A stretch of 64,000 nucleotides of DNA. Origin: Prevotella sp. Lineage in GTDB: Bacteria > Bacteroidota > Bacteroidia > Bacteroidales > Bacteroidaceae. The notes under the pieces were generated by a model that was not told where the DNA came from, searched no databases, and worked only from the letters and a program-made list of their open reading frames with translations. Made by a program: the position numbers and the translations under genes. Positions 43,998-53,209 of this stretch are shown here, one piece after another (within the stretch, counting starts at the first letter, position 1; the number at the start of each line of letters is the position of its first letter). The stretch lies in NCBI GenBank assembly GCA_017960525.1, contig JAGCZA010000005.1:1-64000 (forward strand), given 5' to 3'.

Positions 43998-44561
43998 CTA
44001 TAATTGCTTGATGACCTTGGCCGGAACACCCGCTGCCACAGCGTAAGCGGGCACATCGTGGGTCACCACGCTGTTGGCCCCAATGATGGCACCGTCGCCG
44101 ATGGTCACTCCGGGCATCACGCAGACGTTGTTGCCTAACCACACGTTGTTGCCGATAACCACAGGGCCTTTGCTGTACATTGGCCGCTCATAGTAGGGCA
44201 GGCTCATGTGCTCACGGGTGCTTTGTCCGTGGCTGTTATCGGTGATGAGCACGTTGGTGCCTGTCAGCAGATTGTCGCCGATGGTGATGCTGTTGATGGC
44301 TGTAATGTGGGCATTCTCTCGGATTTCGCATCGTTTGCCGATGGTGATGGAGGGTGTATAGGTTTGGCCATCAAGCGAATCCCATGCCGTCAGTTGCACG
44401 CCAGGGGTGATGAACGTCCCATCGCCCACCGAGATATATTTCAGTCCTTTCAGGTTCATGGCACGCCAGCCGATGTGCGCGCCCTTGCCCAAATGGGCAA
44501 AGCGCGGACGTAGCCACAGCGTGTAGAGTCTGATGACGAAATATCTGATAATCCGATTCAT
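43998..44561 (-). CDS. Hexapeptide-repeat acetyltransferase (WcaF/maltose-acetyltransferase-like)
   Basis: 187 aa. Left-handed beta-helix repeats ([IV]G..[AT].I pattern) with [34 protein letters not shown] and [27 protein letters not shown], plus the catalytic-type N...H in LITDNSHGQ. Transfers acetyl groups to a sugar, likely of a capsule or O-antigen given the nearby fcl gene, from which it is separated by 21 bp. Confidence 0.88.
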   Translation of the reverse strand: MNRIIRYFVIRLYTLWLRPRFAHLGKGAHIGWRAMNLKGLKYISVGDGTFITPGVQLTAWDSLDGQTYTPSITIGKRCEIRENAHITAINSITIGDNLLTGTNVLITDNSHGQSTREHMSLPYYERPMYSKGPVVIGNNVWLGNNVCVMPGVTIGDGAIIGANSVVTHDVPAYAVAAGVPAKVIKQL

Positions 44562-44582
44562 AATTTACAAAGTGAAATACTG

Positions 44583-45749
44583 TCAGGCCAGACTCTGCCT
44601 GTACCAGTCGAACAGGCGTCCGACGCCCTCTTCCAGTTCCACCTTGTGGGTCCAGCCCAGACGGTGCAGTTTCTCCACGTCGATGAGTTTGCGCATAGTG
44701 CCGTCGGGCTTGGAGGCATCGAACTCCACCTTGCCCTCGAAACCAACGGCCTTTACAACCAATTCGGAAAGTTCGCGGATGGTCAGCTCCTTGCCCGTGC
44801 CCACGTTGATATGGCAGTTGCGAATCTCGCCCAAGGCGGGGATGGCGCCTCCACGACCGGCGGAGTGGTTACGGTCCACAGCCCCATCAGTAGCGGCTCC
44901 ATAGTGCACGCTGCTGTACTTCTCGATGCCGATGATGTCCTTGAAGTCGACATTGAGCAGCACATGCACCGAGGCATCGGCCATATCCTCGCTCCAGAGG
45001 AACTCGCGCAACGGCGTGCCCGTGCCCCAGAGCGTCACCTTGTTGTCCGATATTCCGTAACTACGCAATATCGCTATAATGGTATCACGAGGGGCCGACC
45101 CGTTGATGCCCTCTACGGGCCGGATATCAAGGTCGCGGGCAATGGCGTCCCAGTCGCCGTCGTGGATGAGCTTGGCCAGATAGACCTTGCGCATCATGGC
45201 GGGCATCACGTGCGAGTTCTCCAAGTGGAAGTTGTCGCCGGGGCCATAGAGATTGGTGGGCATCACGGCGATGTAGTTGGTGCCATACTGCAGGTTGTAG
45301 CTCTCGCACATCTTCAGACCGGCAATCTTGGCGATGGCATACTCCTCGTTGGTGTACTCCAATGGCGAGGTGAGCAGACAGTCCTCTTTCATGGGCTGCG
45401 GCGCATTCTTGGGATAGATGCAGGTGCTGCCCAGGAAGAGCAGCTTCTCCACACCGTGACGGTAGCTCTCGCCAATGACATTGCACTGCATGAGCATGTT
45501 CTGCATGATGAAATCGGCGCGGTAGAGCGAATTGGCCATGATGCCGCCCACGAAGGCGGCCGCCAGCACCACGCCGTCGGGTCGCTCCTGGTCGAAGAAG
45601 TCCTTGACAGCCTGCTGGTTGGTCAAGTCCAGTTCCTGATGGGTACGCCCCACCAGATTGGTGTAGCCGCGCTGCTTCAGGTTGTTCCAGATGGCCGAGC
45701 CCACGAGTCCTCGGTGCCCGGCCACATAGATTTTCGATTGTTTGTCCAT
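44583..45749 (-). CDS. fcl: GDP-L-fucose synthase
   Basis: 388 aa SDR enzyme (epimerase/reductase) making GDP-L-fucose from GDP-4-keto-6-deoxy-mannose. NADP-binding GHRGLVG at residues 11-17, catalytic Ser in GSTCIYP (about 108), Tyr137 and Lys141 in YAIAK. It is longer than the usual 310-320 aa, with an extra loop SVHYGAATDGAVDRNHSAGR before EIRNCHINVGTG. It starts 2 bp after the pruA stop, so a biosynthetic sugar gene is co-transcribed with proline catabolism. Confidence 0.93.
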   Translation of the reverse strand: MDKQSKIYVAGHRGLVGSAIWNNLKQRGYTNLVGRTHQELDLTNQQAVKDFFDQERPDGVVLAAAFVGGIMANSLYRADFIMQNMLMQCNVIGESYRHGVEKLLFLGSTCIYPKNAPQPMKEDCLLTSPLEYTNEEYAIAKIAGLKMCESYNLQYGTNYIAVMPTNLYGPGDNFHLENSHVMPAMMRKVYLAKLIHDGDWDAIARDLDIRPVEGINGSAPRDTIIAILRSYGISDNKVTLWGTGTPLREFLWSEDMADASVHVLLNVDFKDIIGIEKYSSVHYGAATDGAVDRNHSAGRGGAIPALGEIRNCHINVGTGKELTIRELSELVVKAVGFEGKVEFDASKPDGTMRKLIDVEKLHRLGWTHKVELEEGVGRLFDWYRQSLA

Positions 45750-45751
45750 CT

Positions 45752-47380
45752 CTATTTCATATAGGTATAACGGTAGTCAGTTGGCGAGACGAGTGTCTCC
45801 TTGATGACACGCGGGATAATCCAGCGCAGCAGGTTGAACTCGCCGCCCGCCTTGTCGTTGGTGCCGCTGGCACGAGCGCCGCCGAAGGGCTGCATACCCA
45901 CAACGGCTCCCGTGGGTTTGTCGTTGATGTAGAAGTTGCCGGCGGCATAACTCAGACGCTCCGTCATCTGCTCCACAGCCATACGGTCTTGTCCGAAGAC
46001 GGCTCCTGTCAGGCCGTAGGGCGAAGTCTCGTCACAGAGGGCCAGCGTCTCGTCCACCTTATCATCGTCGTAAGGATAGACGGTCAGGATGGGGCCGAAG
46101 ATTTCCTCCTCCATCGACTTGAAGCGCGGGTTGCTGGTCTCGATGACAGTAGGCTCGACAAACCATCCCTTCTGCTTGTCGCACTTGCCACCAACGACAA
46201 CCTTTGCGTCGGCGGCAGCCTCGGCATAGTCGATGTACAACTTGCACTTGTCGAAAGAGGCCTCGTCGATGACGGCATTGATGAAGTTCAGCGGGTCGCA
46301 GACGTCGCCCATCGTCACCTCGGCGCACATCCGTTTGATGTCGGCAAGCACGGCAGGCCACATCGACTTGGGGATATACATACGGCTGGCGGCCGAGCAC
46401 TTCTGGCCCTGGAACTCGAAGGCGCCACAGAAGGCAGCCGTGGCCACGGCCTTCACATCGGTGGTGGAAGGATGGACGAAGATGAAGTCCTTGCCGCCCG
46501 TCTCGCCCACCAGTCGCGGATAACTGATGTAGCGGTCCAGTCCGGCGCAAGCCTGCTGCCAAAGGGTCTTGAACGTGGCGGTGCTGCCCGTGAAGTGGAT
46601 GCCTGCGAAATAGCGGCTCTGCGTGGCCACTTCGCCAATGAGGGCACCACTGCCCGGCAGGAAGTTGACCACGCCGTCGGGCAGGCCTGCCTCGCGGTAG
46701 AGTTGCATCAGATAGTAGTTCGACAGCAGGGCCGTGGTCGAGGGCTTCCAAAGTGCCACATTGCCCATCAGCACAGGCGTCATAGAAAGATTAGAAGCAA
46801 TGCTCGTGAAGTTAAACGGCGTGACGGCAAGCACAAAGCCTTCCAACGGACGATACTCCGTGTGGTTCAGTTGGCCGTTGCCGTCCTTGGGCTGCATAGC
46901 ATAGATTTTCGAGGCATAGTGGACGTTGTAGCGGAAAAAGTCAATGGTCTCGCAGGCTGAGTCGATCTCGGCCTGGTAGATGTTCTTGCTCTGGCCCAGC
47001 ATACAGGCGGCGTTCATAATGGGGCGGTATTTGGTGGCCAGCAGTTCGGCCATCTTCATCACGATGGCGGCGCGGGTGGTCCACGGTGTGCGGCTCCACT
47101 GCTGCCAGGCTTTCATAGCAGCCTCGATGGCCATCTCCACCTCCTTGCGGCCCACCTTATGGTAGGTGGCCAGCACGTGCTGGTGGTCGTGGGGGCAGGT
47201 CACCTGGCCTATGTCGCCAGTACGGATTTCCTTGCCACCGATGATAATGGGAATGTCTACCACAATGTTCTTCTGGCGCTCCAACTCTTTCTCAAGTGCC
47301 AAACGCTCTGGCGAACCTGCCAGATAAGCCTTCACCGGCTCGTTGGCCGGCAGAGGGAATGTAATCACTGAATTGTTCAT
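45752..47380 (-). CDS. pruA: L-glutamate gamma-semialdehyde (P5C) dehydrogenase
   Basis: 542 aa aldehyde dehydrogenase. Catalytic cysteine in FQGQKCSAASRMYIP, glutamate in LVGETGGKDFIFVHPS, and the C-terminal FGGARASGTNDKAGG typical of P5C dehydrogenases. Oxidises glutamate semialdehyde/P5C to glutamate with NAD. Single-domain (no PutA fusion). Preceded by proC (40-bp gap), which runs the opposite way from P5C to proline. Confidence 0.94.
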   Translation of the reverse strand: MNNSVITFPLPANEPVKAYLAGSPERLALEKELERQKNIVVDIPIIIGGKEIRTGDIGQVTCPHDHQHVLATYHKVGRKEVEMAIEAAMKAWQQWSRTPWTTRAAIVMKMAELLATKYRPIMNAACMLGQSKNIYQAEIDSACETIDFFRYNVHYASKIYAMQPKDGNGQLNHTEYRPLEGFVLAVTPFNFTSIASNLSMTPVLMGNVALWKPSTTALLSNYYLMQLYREAGLPDGVVNFLPGSGALIGEVATQSRYFAGIHFTGSTATFKTLWQQACAGLDRYISYPRLVGETGGKDFIFVHPSTTDVKAVATAAFCGAFEFQGQKCSAASRMYIPKSMWPAVLADIKRMCAEVTMGDVCDPLNFINAVIDEASFDKCKLYIDYAEAAADAKVVVGGKCDKQKGWFVEPTVIETSNPRFKSMEEEIFGPILTVYPYDDDKVDETLALCDETSPYGLTGAVFGQDRMAVEQMTERLSYAAGNFYINDKPTGAVVGMQPFGGARASGTNDKAGGEFNLLRWIIPRVIKETLVSPTDYRYTYMK

Positions 47381-47420
47381 AGTATTATGTCTTAGGTTTG
47401 ATATATGAATGTGTCTGTTA

Positions 47421-48200
47421 TCACTTCAGGCCGGCCTTCAAGCCTCGGATGACGGCGGAGGTGAAGCCGGCGTGTTCCATCTCGTTGAGGCCCTTGATGG
47501 TGACGCCCTGCGGGGTGGTCACCAGGTCGATGGCGGCCTCGGGGTGGAGGCCCGTGTCGGTGAGCAGTTCAATGGCACCGCGCAGCGTCTGGAGCACCAC
47601 CTTTTTGGCATCGTCGGCCTTGAAGCCCAGTTCCACGGCACCCTCGCTCGACGCACGTATGTAGCGCATAGCGTAGGCGATACCGCAGGAGGCCAATGTG
47701 GTGCCAGCGGCCAGATGGGCCTCGTCGGTGATGAGCGTGCCGCCCATCTCGTTGTAGATGTCGAGCACGGTCTGGGTGTCCTTCTCCGAGGCACTGACGG
47801 GCACGATGAAGGTCATTGAAGCCATCTGGGCGATGGCGATATTAGGAATGACAAGGAACAGCGGCGGACAGTTCAGGCCCAGCCATTCCTCAATACTGGC
47901 CGAGGCCACGCCGGCAGCCACCACGATGAGTATCTGGTTCTGCGGCACCAGCACGGGACGTATCTGCTTGAGCACGGTCTCCACCAGCCACGGCTTCACC
48001 ACCACCACCACAATGTCGGCAGTAGCAGCAGCCTCGCTGTTGTTGGTCGTCACGTTGACGCCCATCTTTTTGAACTTGTCGAGCACCGCCTTGTTAGGGT
48101 CGGCCACGGTGATGTCATTGTTATTGAAATGGGTACCCCTGACGAGGCCCTCAACGGTGGTGCCACCCATAGCACCAGCGCCTATCACGCAAATCTTCAT
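47421..48200 (-). CDS. proC: Pyrroline-5-carboxylate reductase
   Basis: 259 aa, start at 48200 (MKICVIGAGAMGG); the upstream frame is repeat-like and not believed. Rossmann GAGAMG at 7-12, VVVVVKPWLVE, AAGVASASIEEWLG, and a C-terminal dimer helix with TPQGVTIKGLNEMEHAGF. Last step of proline synthesis. It is 20 bp downstream of the restriction-modification cassette, which splits it from the argD-like gene. Confidence 0.95.
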   Translation of the reverse strand: MKICVIGAGAMGGTTVEGLVRGTHFNNNDITVADPNKAVLDKFKKMGVNVTTNNSEAAATADIVVVVVKPWLVETVLKQIRPVLVPQNQILIVVAAGVASASIEEWLGLNCPPLFLVIPNIAIAQMASMTFIVPVSASEKDTQTVLDIYNEMGGTLITDEAHLAAGTTLASCGIAYAMRYIRASSEGAVELGFKADDAKKVVLQTLRGAIELLTDTGLHPEAAIDLVTTPQGVTIKGLNEMEHAGFTSAVIRGLKAGLK

Positions 48201-48220
48201 CTTCTTATAATAAATATAGT

Positions 48221-49300
48221 TCAACTCAAAGCAATATAGTGAATATACTCTGTGGTCTTATCACCCGCAATATGCCGTGTATCCGACTCGTTGTCAGCCT
48301 TAAAACGGCCATACTCTTGTTTGAAGCAACCATAGCGGCCACGCTCCTCCATGATGGAGCGTATATCATCGAAGGTCATAAGCCCCTCATTATTGTAGCT
48401 CAGGAAGATGTAGTGGGCATCGACCTCCTGTATGAGCTGGCGAAATGCTTCCTTTACGCTACTCCGTGAACAGTATTGAGACCGCTGGCCCGAATAGTCA
48501 CGCATACCTGTCTTGCCAGTTATCTGCGGACTGTCATAGAGGGCAATGGTTTCGAGCAGATGATAGTTGGCCGAATATTGCCGTTGGTTATATGGCGGGT
48601 CTAAGTAGAGTATGTCTACGTGCAGATGACGGGCCAGTTGATTAGCATCTTCATTATACACATAATGCTCCTGACCATTGTAAATCATTTCTGCCGGCTT
48701 CATAGTAAGCGGTTTCTGTGCAGACCGTTTAAGCCGTTTCAGGAATGCCCCATATACTGATGCAGTATTGGCCACACGGTCTATGCCCTCAATTAACGTC
48801 GCCAACAGAAAGAAATATTCGCCCTCGGTCAACTTGCCTTCTCCGCGCCACTGCTCTATTTTCTGGCGTATGGCATCGCAGCGACCACCGTTATCATCGC
48901 TGAAGTACAGGCGGTAGTCCTCACCATCCTGATGACGCCCCTTGCAGTAATTCTGATAGACGAAGCCCTCAATGGGTTTTAGGAAGTTGAGGTATTCACA
49001 AACTTTCGCACCACGCATATCATCAAAAAGCACATCACGTATCTGAGGAATTTCCTCTTCCAGACCATGAAACATAAGTATCGTATGATTACCTATATAC
49101 TGGCGGTTCAACACATAACTGTAGTACTGAAGGTCGTTGGCCGTTACTTGGTATCCTATCCGCTTAAAGTGACGCCCCACGGCTCCTGTTCCAGCAAACA
49201 GGTCGCAGAAGGTCTGTCCATCACGGTACGGCCCAGCTACTAAAGTGATGCTCCGCTCCAAAAACGGCAGAAGGGTATGCTTTGAGCCAATATAGTTCAT
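48221..49300 (-). CDS. D12-class adenine DNA methyltransferase (M1)
   Basis: 359 aa. Motif X NYIGSKHTLL at the N-terminus, SAM-binding DLFAGTGAVG (33-42) and catalytic DPPY (234-237) in that order: the Dam/D12 N6-adenine class. Its start overlaps the stop of the nuclease gene upstream by 4 bp (ATGA), so it is translationally coupled. Last gene of the four-gene restriction-modification unit; the DNA is visibly more AT-rich than the flanking genes. Confidence 0.9.
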   Translation of the reverse strand: MNYIGSKHTLLPFLERSITLVAGPYRDGQTFCDLFAGTGAVGRHFKRIGYQVTANDLQYYSYVLNRQYIGNHTILMFHGLEEEIPQIRDVLFDDMRGAKVCEYLNFLKPIEGFVYQNYCKGRHQDGEDYRLYFSDDNGGRCDAIRQKIEQWRGEGKLTEGEYFFLLATLIEGIDRVANTASVYGAFLKRLKRSAQKPLTMKPAEMIYNGQEHYVYNEDANQLARHLHVDILYLDPPYNQRQYSANYHLLETIALYDSPQITGKTGMRDYSGQRSQYCSRSSVKEAFRQLIQEVDAHYIFLSYNNEGLMTFDDIRSIMEERGRYGCFKQEYGRFKADNESDTRHIAGDKTTEYIHYIALS

Positions 49301-50442
49301 TGGTGAAAATTTATTTGGTTTGGCTGAGGATAATCATAATAGATAAACTTAAGAGACGACAAATTGGTCAATCCTTTGTACTTTGTAAATAGATCATTGG
49401 CGGCCAACTGTATTTTATGCGCAGAATTCTTTGGTAATCCTTTGGTCAATAGTACAGGAACAATAAAACTGGGCTTATTGGGTATGTAATACTGTGATAG
49501 CCAGTCAATATATCTGTGCATTTGCAAAATGTCCTTTACTTTTGCTTTTTCATCTTTCAGTTCTATCACATAGAGTGTGGGTAGTTCTTCATTTGGCTTT
49601 TCTGTAGATATAACTATGTCCATTCTTTGCATACCTACGCCACAAGACACTTCATTTCCAATCCACGCCACAAGTTCACCAGGAGAAAAGAGGGAAGTGT
49701 CCAACGAAGGACAAGTTCCGACACCCACGTTAGCAACCACGAATGCCTGCAAATGTGGCTCATGTGCTTTGTTATTAACATACCTGTCATATAGTCGCTG
49801 AGAAATATCTAACTGTGAACACAAATCAAAAGAATAAGGAAGTGTCTTAGTGGTCGATACAACACTATTTGATGTCTTGTCATAACTGAACCCGCCAGCA
49901 TTTGAAAGAAAGGTTTCACTGTTTTTCATCCGTATTAGGCTTATTAATCTATCAGCCTCATATGGTGTAATCATTGTGTTGCCACGGTTTCCCTTAAGCT
50001 TTCTATATATCAGGCTCCAAAGCATCTGGCAGGGAGAGGAAATCATTTTTATCTCATCAAGAGCTTCCCATTCCGATACACCCTTTGAATATACCTTATA
50101 AGGCTCAATAAATGCCCGATACTGAAGATTCTTTGATATTTTTGGTGGATATTCCTTTTCCTTGTTGTCTACAAAAGGAACATCTTTTACTTTAAAAAGG
50201 CCAAAGAATCCACCTTCGTTTTTGGAAGTCTGTTGCAAATAGAAGATGACATAGTCGCCGACTCTCATCCTACTACAATCTGCCACCATCAATGCCTGAC
50301 TACGTTCAGTGTTATGATTGGTAGTAATAGTAGTATAGCCGTTATTGAAAAGAAACCGATGACTGTTTCCTGTACCTATGAACATATATTCAAGATGCTC
50401 TTTGAACGTATCTTCATTTACTATGAGTATGTGAGTTGTCAT
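49297..50442 (-). CDS. Probable restriction endonuclease with PD-(D/E)XK core
   Basis: 381 aa. The C-terminal third has Asp275 (MQRMDIVIS) and Glu294-Leu-Lys296 (YVIELKDEK), the spacing of a PD-(D/E)XK nuclease like NucS or type II enzymes. The first 130 residues (HILIVNEDTF, MRVGDYVIFYL, GGFFGLFKV) look like an EVE/PUA-type domain, a fold that can bind modified bases, but that is tentative. It shares its first base with the HNH gene's stop codon, so all four genes are coupled. Either this or the HNH protein could be the main restriction enzyme. Confidence 0.7.
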   Translation of the reverse strand: MTTHILIVNEDTFKEHLEYMFIGTGNSHRFLFNNGYTTITTNHNTERSQALMVADCSRMRVGDYVIFYLQQTSKNEGGFFGLFKVKDVPFVDNKEKEYPPKISKNLQYRAFIEPYKVYSKGVSEWEALDEIKMISSPCQMLWSLIYRKLKGNRGNTMITPYEADRLISLIRMKNSETFLSNAGGFSYDKTSNSVVSTTKTLPYSFDLCSQLDISQRLYDRYVNNKAHEPHLQAFVVANVGVGTCPSLDTSLFSPGELVAWIGNEVSCGVGMQRMDIVISTEKPNEELPTLYVIELKDEKAKVKDILQMHRYIDWLSQYYIPNKPSFIVPVLLTKGLPKNSAHKIQLAANDLFTKYKGLTNLSSLKFIYYDYPQPNQINFHQ

Positions 50443-51131
50443 TATTCGTCTGGATAAAGTTTCTTCATTATAAAGTCTGAAGTATGCTCCGCTGCTTCTT
50501 TGCTTATTCGCCTTACCATAGATTTCCTGTATTCCACAGGGTCATACTGGTAGCAACCGACACAGCCCAGTTCCTCTGTATAGTGTTCGTCCCCCTCATA
50601 GAAAGGATAAGGATTGCCCTTTATATTTGTCGCCTCCCACCTCAAGTCACTTGCCTTACAGGCCTTGCAAATTTGTCTCTTCACATCATTGGCAGCTTTG
50701 CACAAGGGCTGAAAATCCTCCAATCGCTGGGTAGCTATATCGGACACGCGCATATCATCCTTTCTACCGTCTTTATGGTCAACTTCTATGGAAGTATTTT
50801 CAGAAGTACCCCTTATTCCCAGCATAACACACTTCTGTTGGCGAATAACTTCTACTATGTCCTTACGAATAGCCTGATTGAAATGCCTTTTATTATTAAA
50901 GCCGACAAGCCTTATTCCATCAACTCTATTACCTGGTGTCTTATCTTTTCTTACTTCAACAATATATTTCTTTCTTAAAGCAGAGTTCCTCCTGCCCCAA
51001 CTTAGGCCATTACCAAGAGACAACTCGGCATATTTACCAACAAATTCTGTGGTATATACCCAACGGCTTTCACCATTTTTGTTTGGGTGAGCCAGTTCAA
51101 GAAACAAGTCTACCTTTGATTTCTCCATCAT
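50442..51131 (-). CDS. HNH-type endonuclease, likely restriction enzyme
   Basis: 229 aa. HNH/beta-beta-alpha-metal pattern: Asp118-His119 (IEVDHKDGRKDD), Asn149 (KAANDVKRQ), with CxxC at 155-158 possibly holding zinc. An N-terminal winged-helix-like half could recognise DNA. HNH-type II enzymes with asymmetric sites (MnlI, HphI are family examples) usually need two methyltransferases, which fits the gene set. Overlaps M2's stop by one base (TAATG). Confidence 0.75.
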   Translation of the reverse strand: MMEKSKVDLFLELAHPNKNGESRWVYTTEFVGKYAELSLGNGLSWGRRNSALRKKYIVEVRKDKTPGNRVDGIRLVGFNNKRHFNQAIRKDIVEVIRQQKCVMLGIRGTSENTSIEVDHKDGRKDDMRVSDIATQRLEDFQPLCKAANDVKRQICKACKASDLRWEATNIKGNPYPFYEGDEHYTEELGCVGCYQYDPVEYRKSMVRRISKEAAEHTSDFIMKKLYPDE

Positions 51132-51922
51132 TAAAACTCCTTTTTGAAAACGAATATATATTCGTGCTTGAACAAATAATAATCACTCTTCATAGCACGA
51201 TACTTCCAAATATTCTGCTGTCCAAGTTTTCCGCGATTCCCTTCAATGTTTTTCACTACGACCCCCTTCAACTTAACCTTGAAATTCTTTTTAATCATAT
51301 ACATAGTATAGAAACCAAGTGGTATAACCTCACTCTTTTTGTATACATCACCCATAACAACGCTAAAATATTTTCCCTTTTCCAGACAGGGCAAAGCGTT
51401 TGCAAAAGCAGACTTTAGCTTATCAAGGAAAATAGTCAGGTCAGAAATGTTTGAAAGATCTTCCGCTTTATCAGAGAATTTCACTATATCCATATATGGC
51501 GGGTGAGCAATCAGGAAATCAGCATGCTCTTTTCTTGTCTTTTTCAGGCTTTGTGACATATATTCGGCAAACATTGTGCTATTCGTGACATCGCATTTGT
51601 TTACCACATAATTAATGCTCTTTGTATTTGCCATCCGCCCATTTACATATTCTATGATTTCTTCATTAATATCAAATCCTATATAGTCGCGTTTCAGAGT
51701 TTCACATTCATATAGAGTAGTTCCGCTACCTGAAAACAACTCCAGTACAAGATCACCTTCACTGGTATATCGCCGTATGAGCTGATTCGGGATTTGAGGT
51801 ATGAAATTGCCATGATAGACATTTGCATGCTTTCCGCTCTTATCCCTCTCAGTTATCATCCAAAGACTGTCCACATTTAGGTCAAGATCTTTCCAGTTGT
51901 CCTTTGAAACGAATTCGTTCAT
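51131..51922 (-). CDS. DNA methyltransferase (M2), N4/N6 type
   Basis: 263 aa. SAM-binding LELFSGSGTT (60-69) followed by a catalytic motif reading HPPY (140-143) rather than the commoner (N/D/S)PPY. The order motif I then IV and the size fit N6-adenine or N4-cytosine methyltransferases. First gene of the cassette, 49 bp after the argD-like stop. No clean promoter was found, so it may use read-through from argD or a weak one in the gap. Confidence 0.85.
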   Translation of the reverse strand: MNEFVSKDNWKDLDLNVDSLWMITERDKSGKHANVYHGNFIPQIPNQLIRRYTSEGDLVLELFSGSGTTLYECETLKRDYIGFDINEEIIEYVNGRMANTKSINYVVNKCDVTNSTMFAEYMSQSLKKTRKEHADFLIAHPPYMDIVKFSDKAEDLSNISDLTIFLDKLKSAFANALPCLEKGKYFSVVMGDVYKKSEVIPLGFYTMYMIKKNFKVKLKGVVVKNIEGNRGKLGQQNIWKYRAMKSDYYLFKHEYIFVFKKEF

Positions 51923-51971
51923 TGCTATTCAATTTCTGATTCAACTTACATCCTTCAAAAAAGTGCAAACA

Positions 51972-53099
51972 TTATAGCATCCTCTCCAAGCGACAGACGA
52001 ACTCGTCGGCCAGGGCCTTCGAGAATGTCAGCGGGGGCAGCAGGCGCAGCAGATTGTCGCCCGAACAGCCGGTGAAGACGTGCTCGTCGTAGACCAGGCG
52101 CTCACGCACCGGCTTCTGCGGCACGGTCAATTCAATGCCAATCATCAGCCCACGGCCACGCACTTCTTTTATCTTTTCATTGTTCAGTCCCTTCAGCTTC
52201 TCCATCAGGTAGTCACCCACCACGCGGGCGTTCTCCACCAGTTGCTGCTCCTCCATCACGTCGAGCACGGCCAAGGCAGCCGCACAGGCCAGATGGTTGC
52301 CGCCGAAGGTGGTGCCCAACTGTCCATAGACGGGCTTGAACGCTGGCGAGATGAGCACTGCCGACATAGGGAAGCCATTGGCGATGCCTTTGGCCACGGT
52401 GATGATGTCGGGACGTATGCCTAACCACTGGTGGGCGAAGAAACGGCCCGTGCGCCCATAGCCGCACTGAATCTCGTCGCAGATGAGCACTGCACCGTGT
52501 TTCTTGCAGGCGGCGGCGAGCTGCCGGGCAAACTCCGGCGTGGCCATGCGGATGCCGCCCACGCCCTGCACGCACTCCAGGATGACGGCGGCCACATCGC
52601 CCTGCTCCAGTTCGCGCTCCCAAGGCTCAATGTCGTTCAACGGCAGGAAGCAGGCGTGGCCGTTGTCGTTGATGGGGGCCACAATCTTGGGGTTGTTCGT
52701 CACCTCAACGGCCAGGCTGGTGCGACCATGGAAAGCCTTTTCGGACGACAGCACCCGCGTGCGCCCCGTGGTGAACGAGGCCAGCTTCAAGGCGTTCTCA
52801 TTGGCTTCGGCACCGCTGTTCACCAAGAACAGCTGGTAGTCGTCGTAGCCGCTCGCACGCCCCAGGCGCGAGGCCAGTTCGGCCTGCAACGGGTTCTTCA
52901 CCGAGTTGGAGTAGAAGCCCAATTGCTGCAACTGCTCCGACACCTTATTAATATAATAGGGGTGGCAATGGCCGATGCTGATGACGGCGTGGCCGCCATA
53001 GAGGTCCAGGTACTCCTGTCCCTTCTCGTCCCACACCTTGCAGTCCCTGCCCCTGACAATGGTCACATCGAACAGGGGATAAACGTCGAATAGATTCAT
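51972..53099 (-). CDS. argD: Acetyl/succinylornithine-type aminotransferase
   Basis: 375 aa class III PLP aminotransferase. SGAEANENALKLA, FHGRTSLAVEVT, DEIQCGYGRTGRFFAHQW, and the PLP lysine in ITVAKGIANG. Bacteroidota use N-succinyl-ornithine in arginine synthesis, so the acyl substrate is uncertain. In relatives an argD-like gene often sits next to proC; here the restriction-modification genes separate them. Own promoter at 53128-53158. Confidence 0.88.
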   Translation of the reverse strand: MNLFDVYPLFDVTIVRGRDCKVWDEKGQEYLDLYGGHAVISIGHCHPYYINKVSEQLQQLGFYSNSVKNPLQAELASRLGRASGYDDYQLFLVNSGAEANENALKLASFTTGRTRVLSSEKAFHGRTSLAVEVTNNPKIVAPINDNGHACFLPLNDIEPWERELEQGDVAAVILECVQGVGGIRMATPEFARQLAAACKKHGAVLICDEIQCGYGRTGRFFAHQWLGIRPDIITVAKGIANGFPMSAVLISPAFKPVYGQLGTTFGGNHLACAAALAVLDVMEEQQLVENARVVGDYLMEKLKGLNNEKIKEVRGRGLMIGIELTVPQKPVRERLVYDEHVFTGCSGDNLLRLLPPLTFSKALADEFVCRLERML

Positions 53100-53127
53100 A
53101 GTTTAGCTTTTATTTTCAATCTCGGTG

Positions 53128-53158
53128 CAAAGTTACTCTTTTTTTGAGAAACCACAAA
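53128..53158 (-). promoter_or_regulatory. argD-like gene promoter
   Basis: CAAA (53155-53158; TTTG on minus), 19 bp, TAACTTTG (53128-53135); leader about 22 nt. Back to back with the LOG gene promoter. Confidence 0.6.
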
Positions 53159-53173
53159 AGAAACAGCCATTTT

Positions 53174-53205
53174 TTTGGCCAGGTCGCTAATTAGCCGTAC
53201 CTTTG
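53174..53205 (+). promoter_or_regulatory. LOG gene promoter (leaderless)
   Basis: TTTG (53174-53177), 20 bp, TACCTTTG (53198-53205). The ATG at 53210 is only 5 bp beyond the -7 box, so the mRNA probably has no leader. Confidence 0.65.
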
Positions 53206-53209
53206 CAGA

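Noticed and set aside
43815..44003. Small + strand ORF (MKSVRSTPKGG...) and its counterpart at 42740
   Set aside because: The two copies share sequence because of the duplicated leader, but differences fall mainly at first and second codon positions, so no protein selection is visible.
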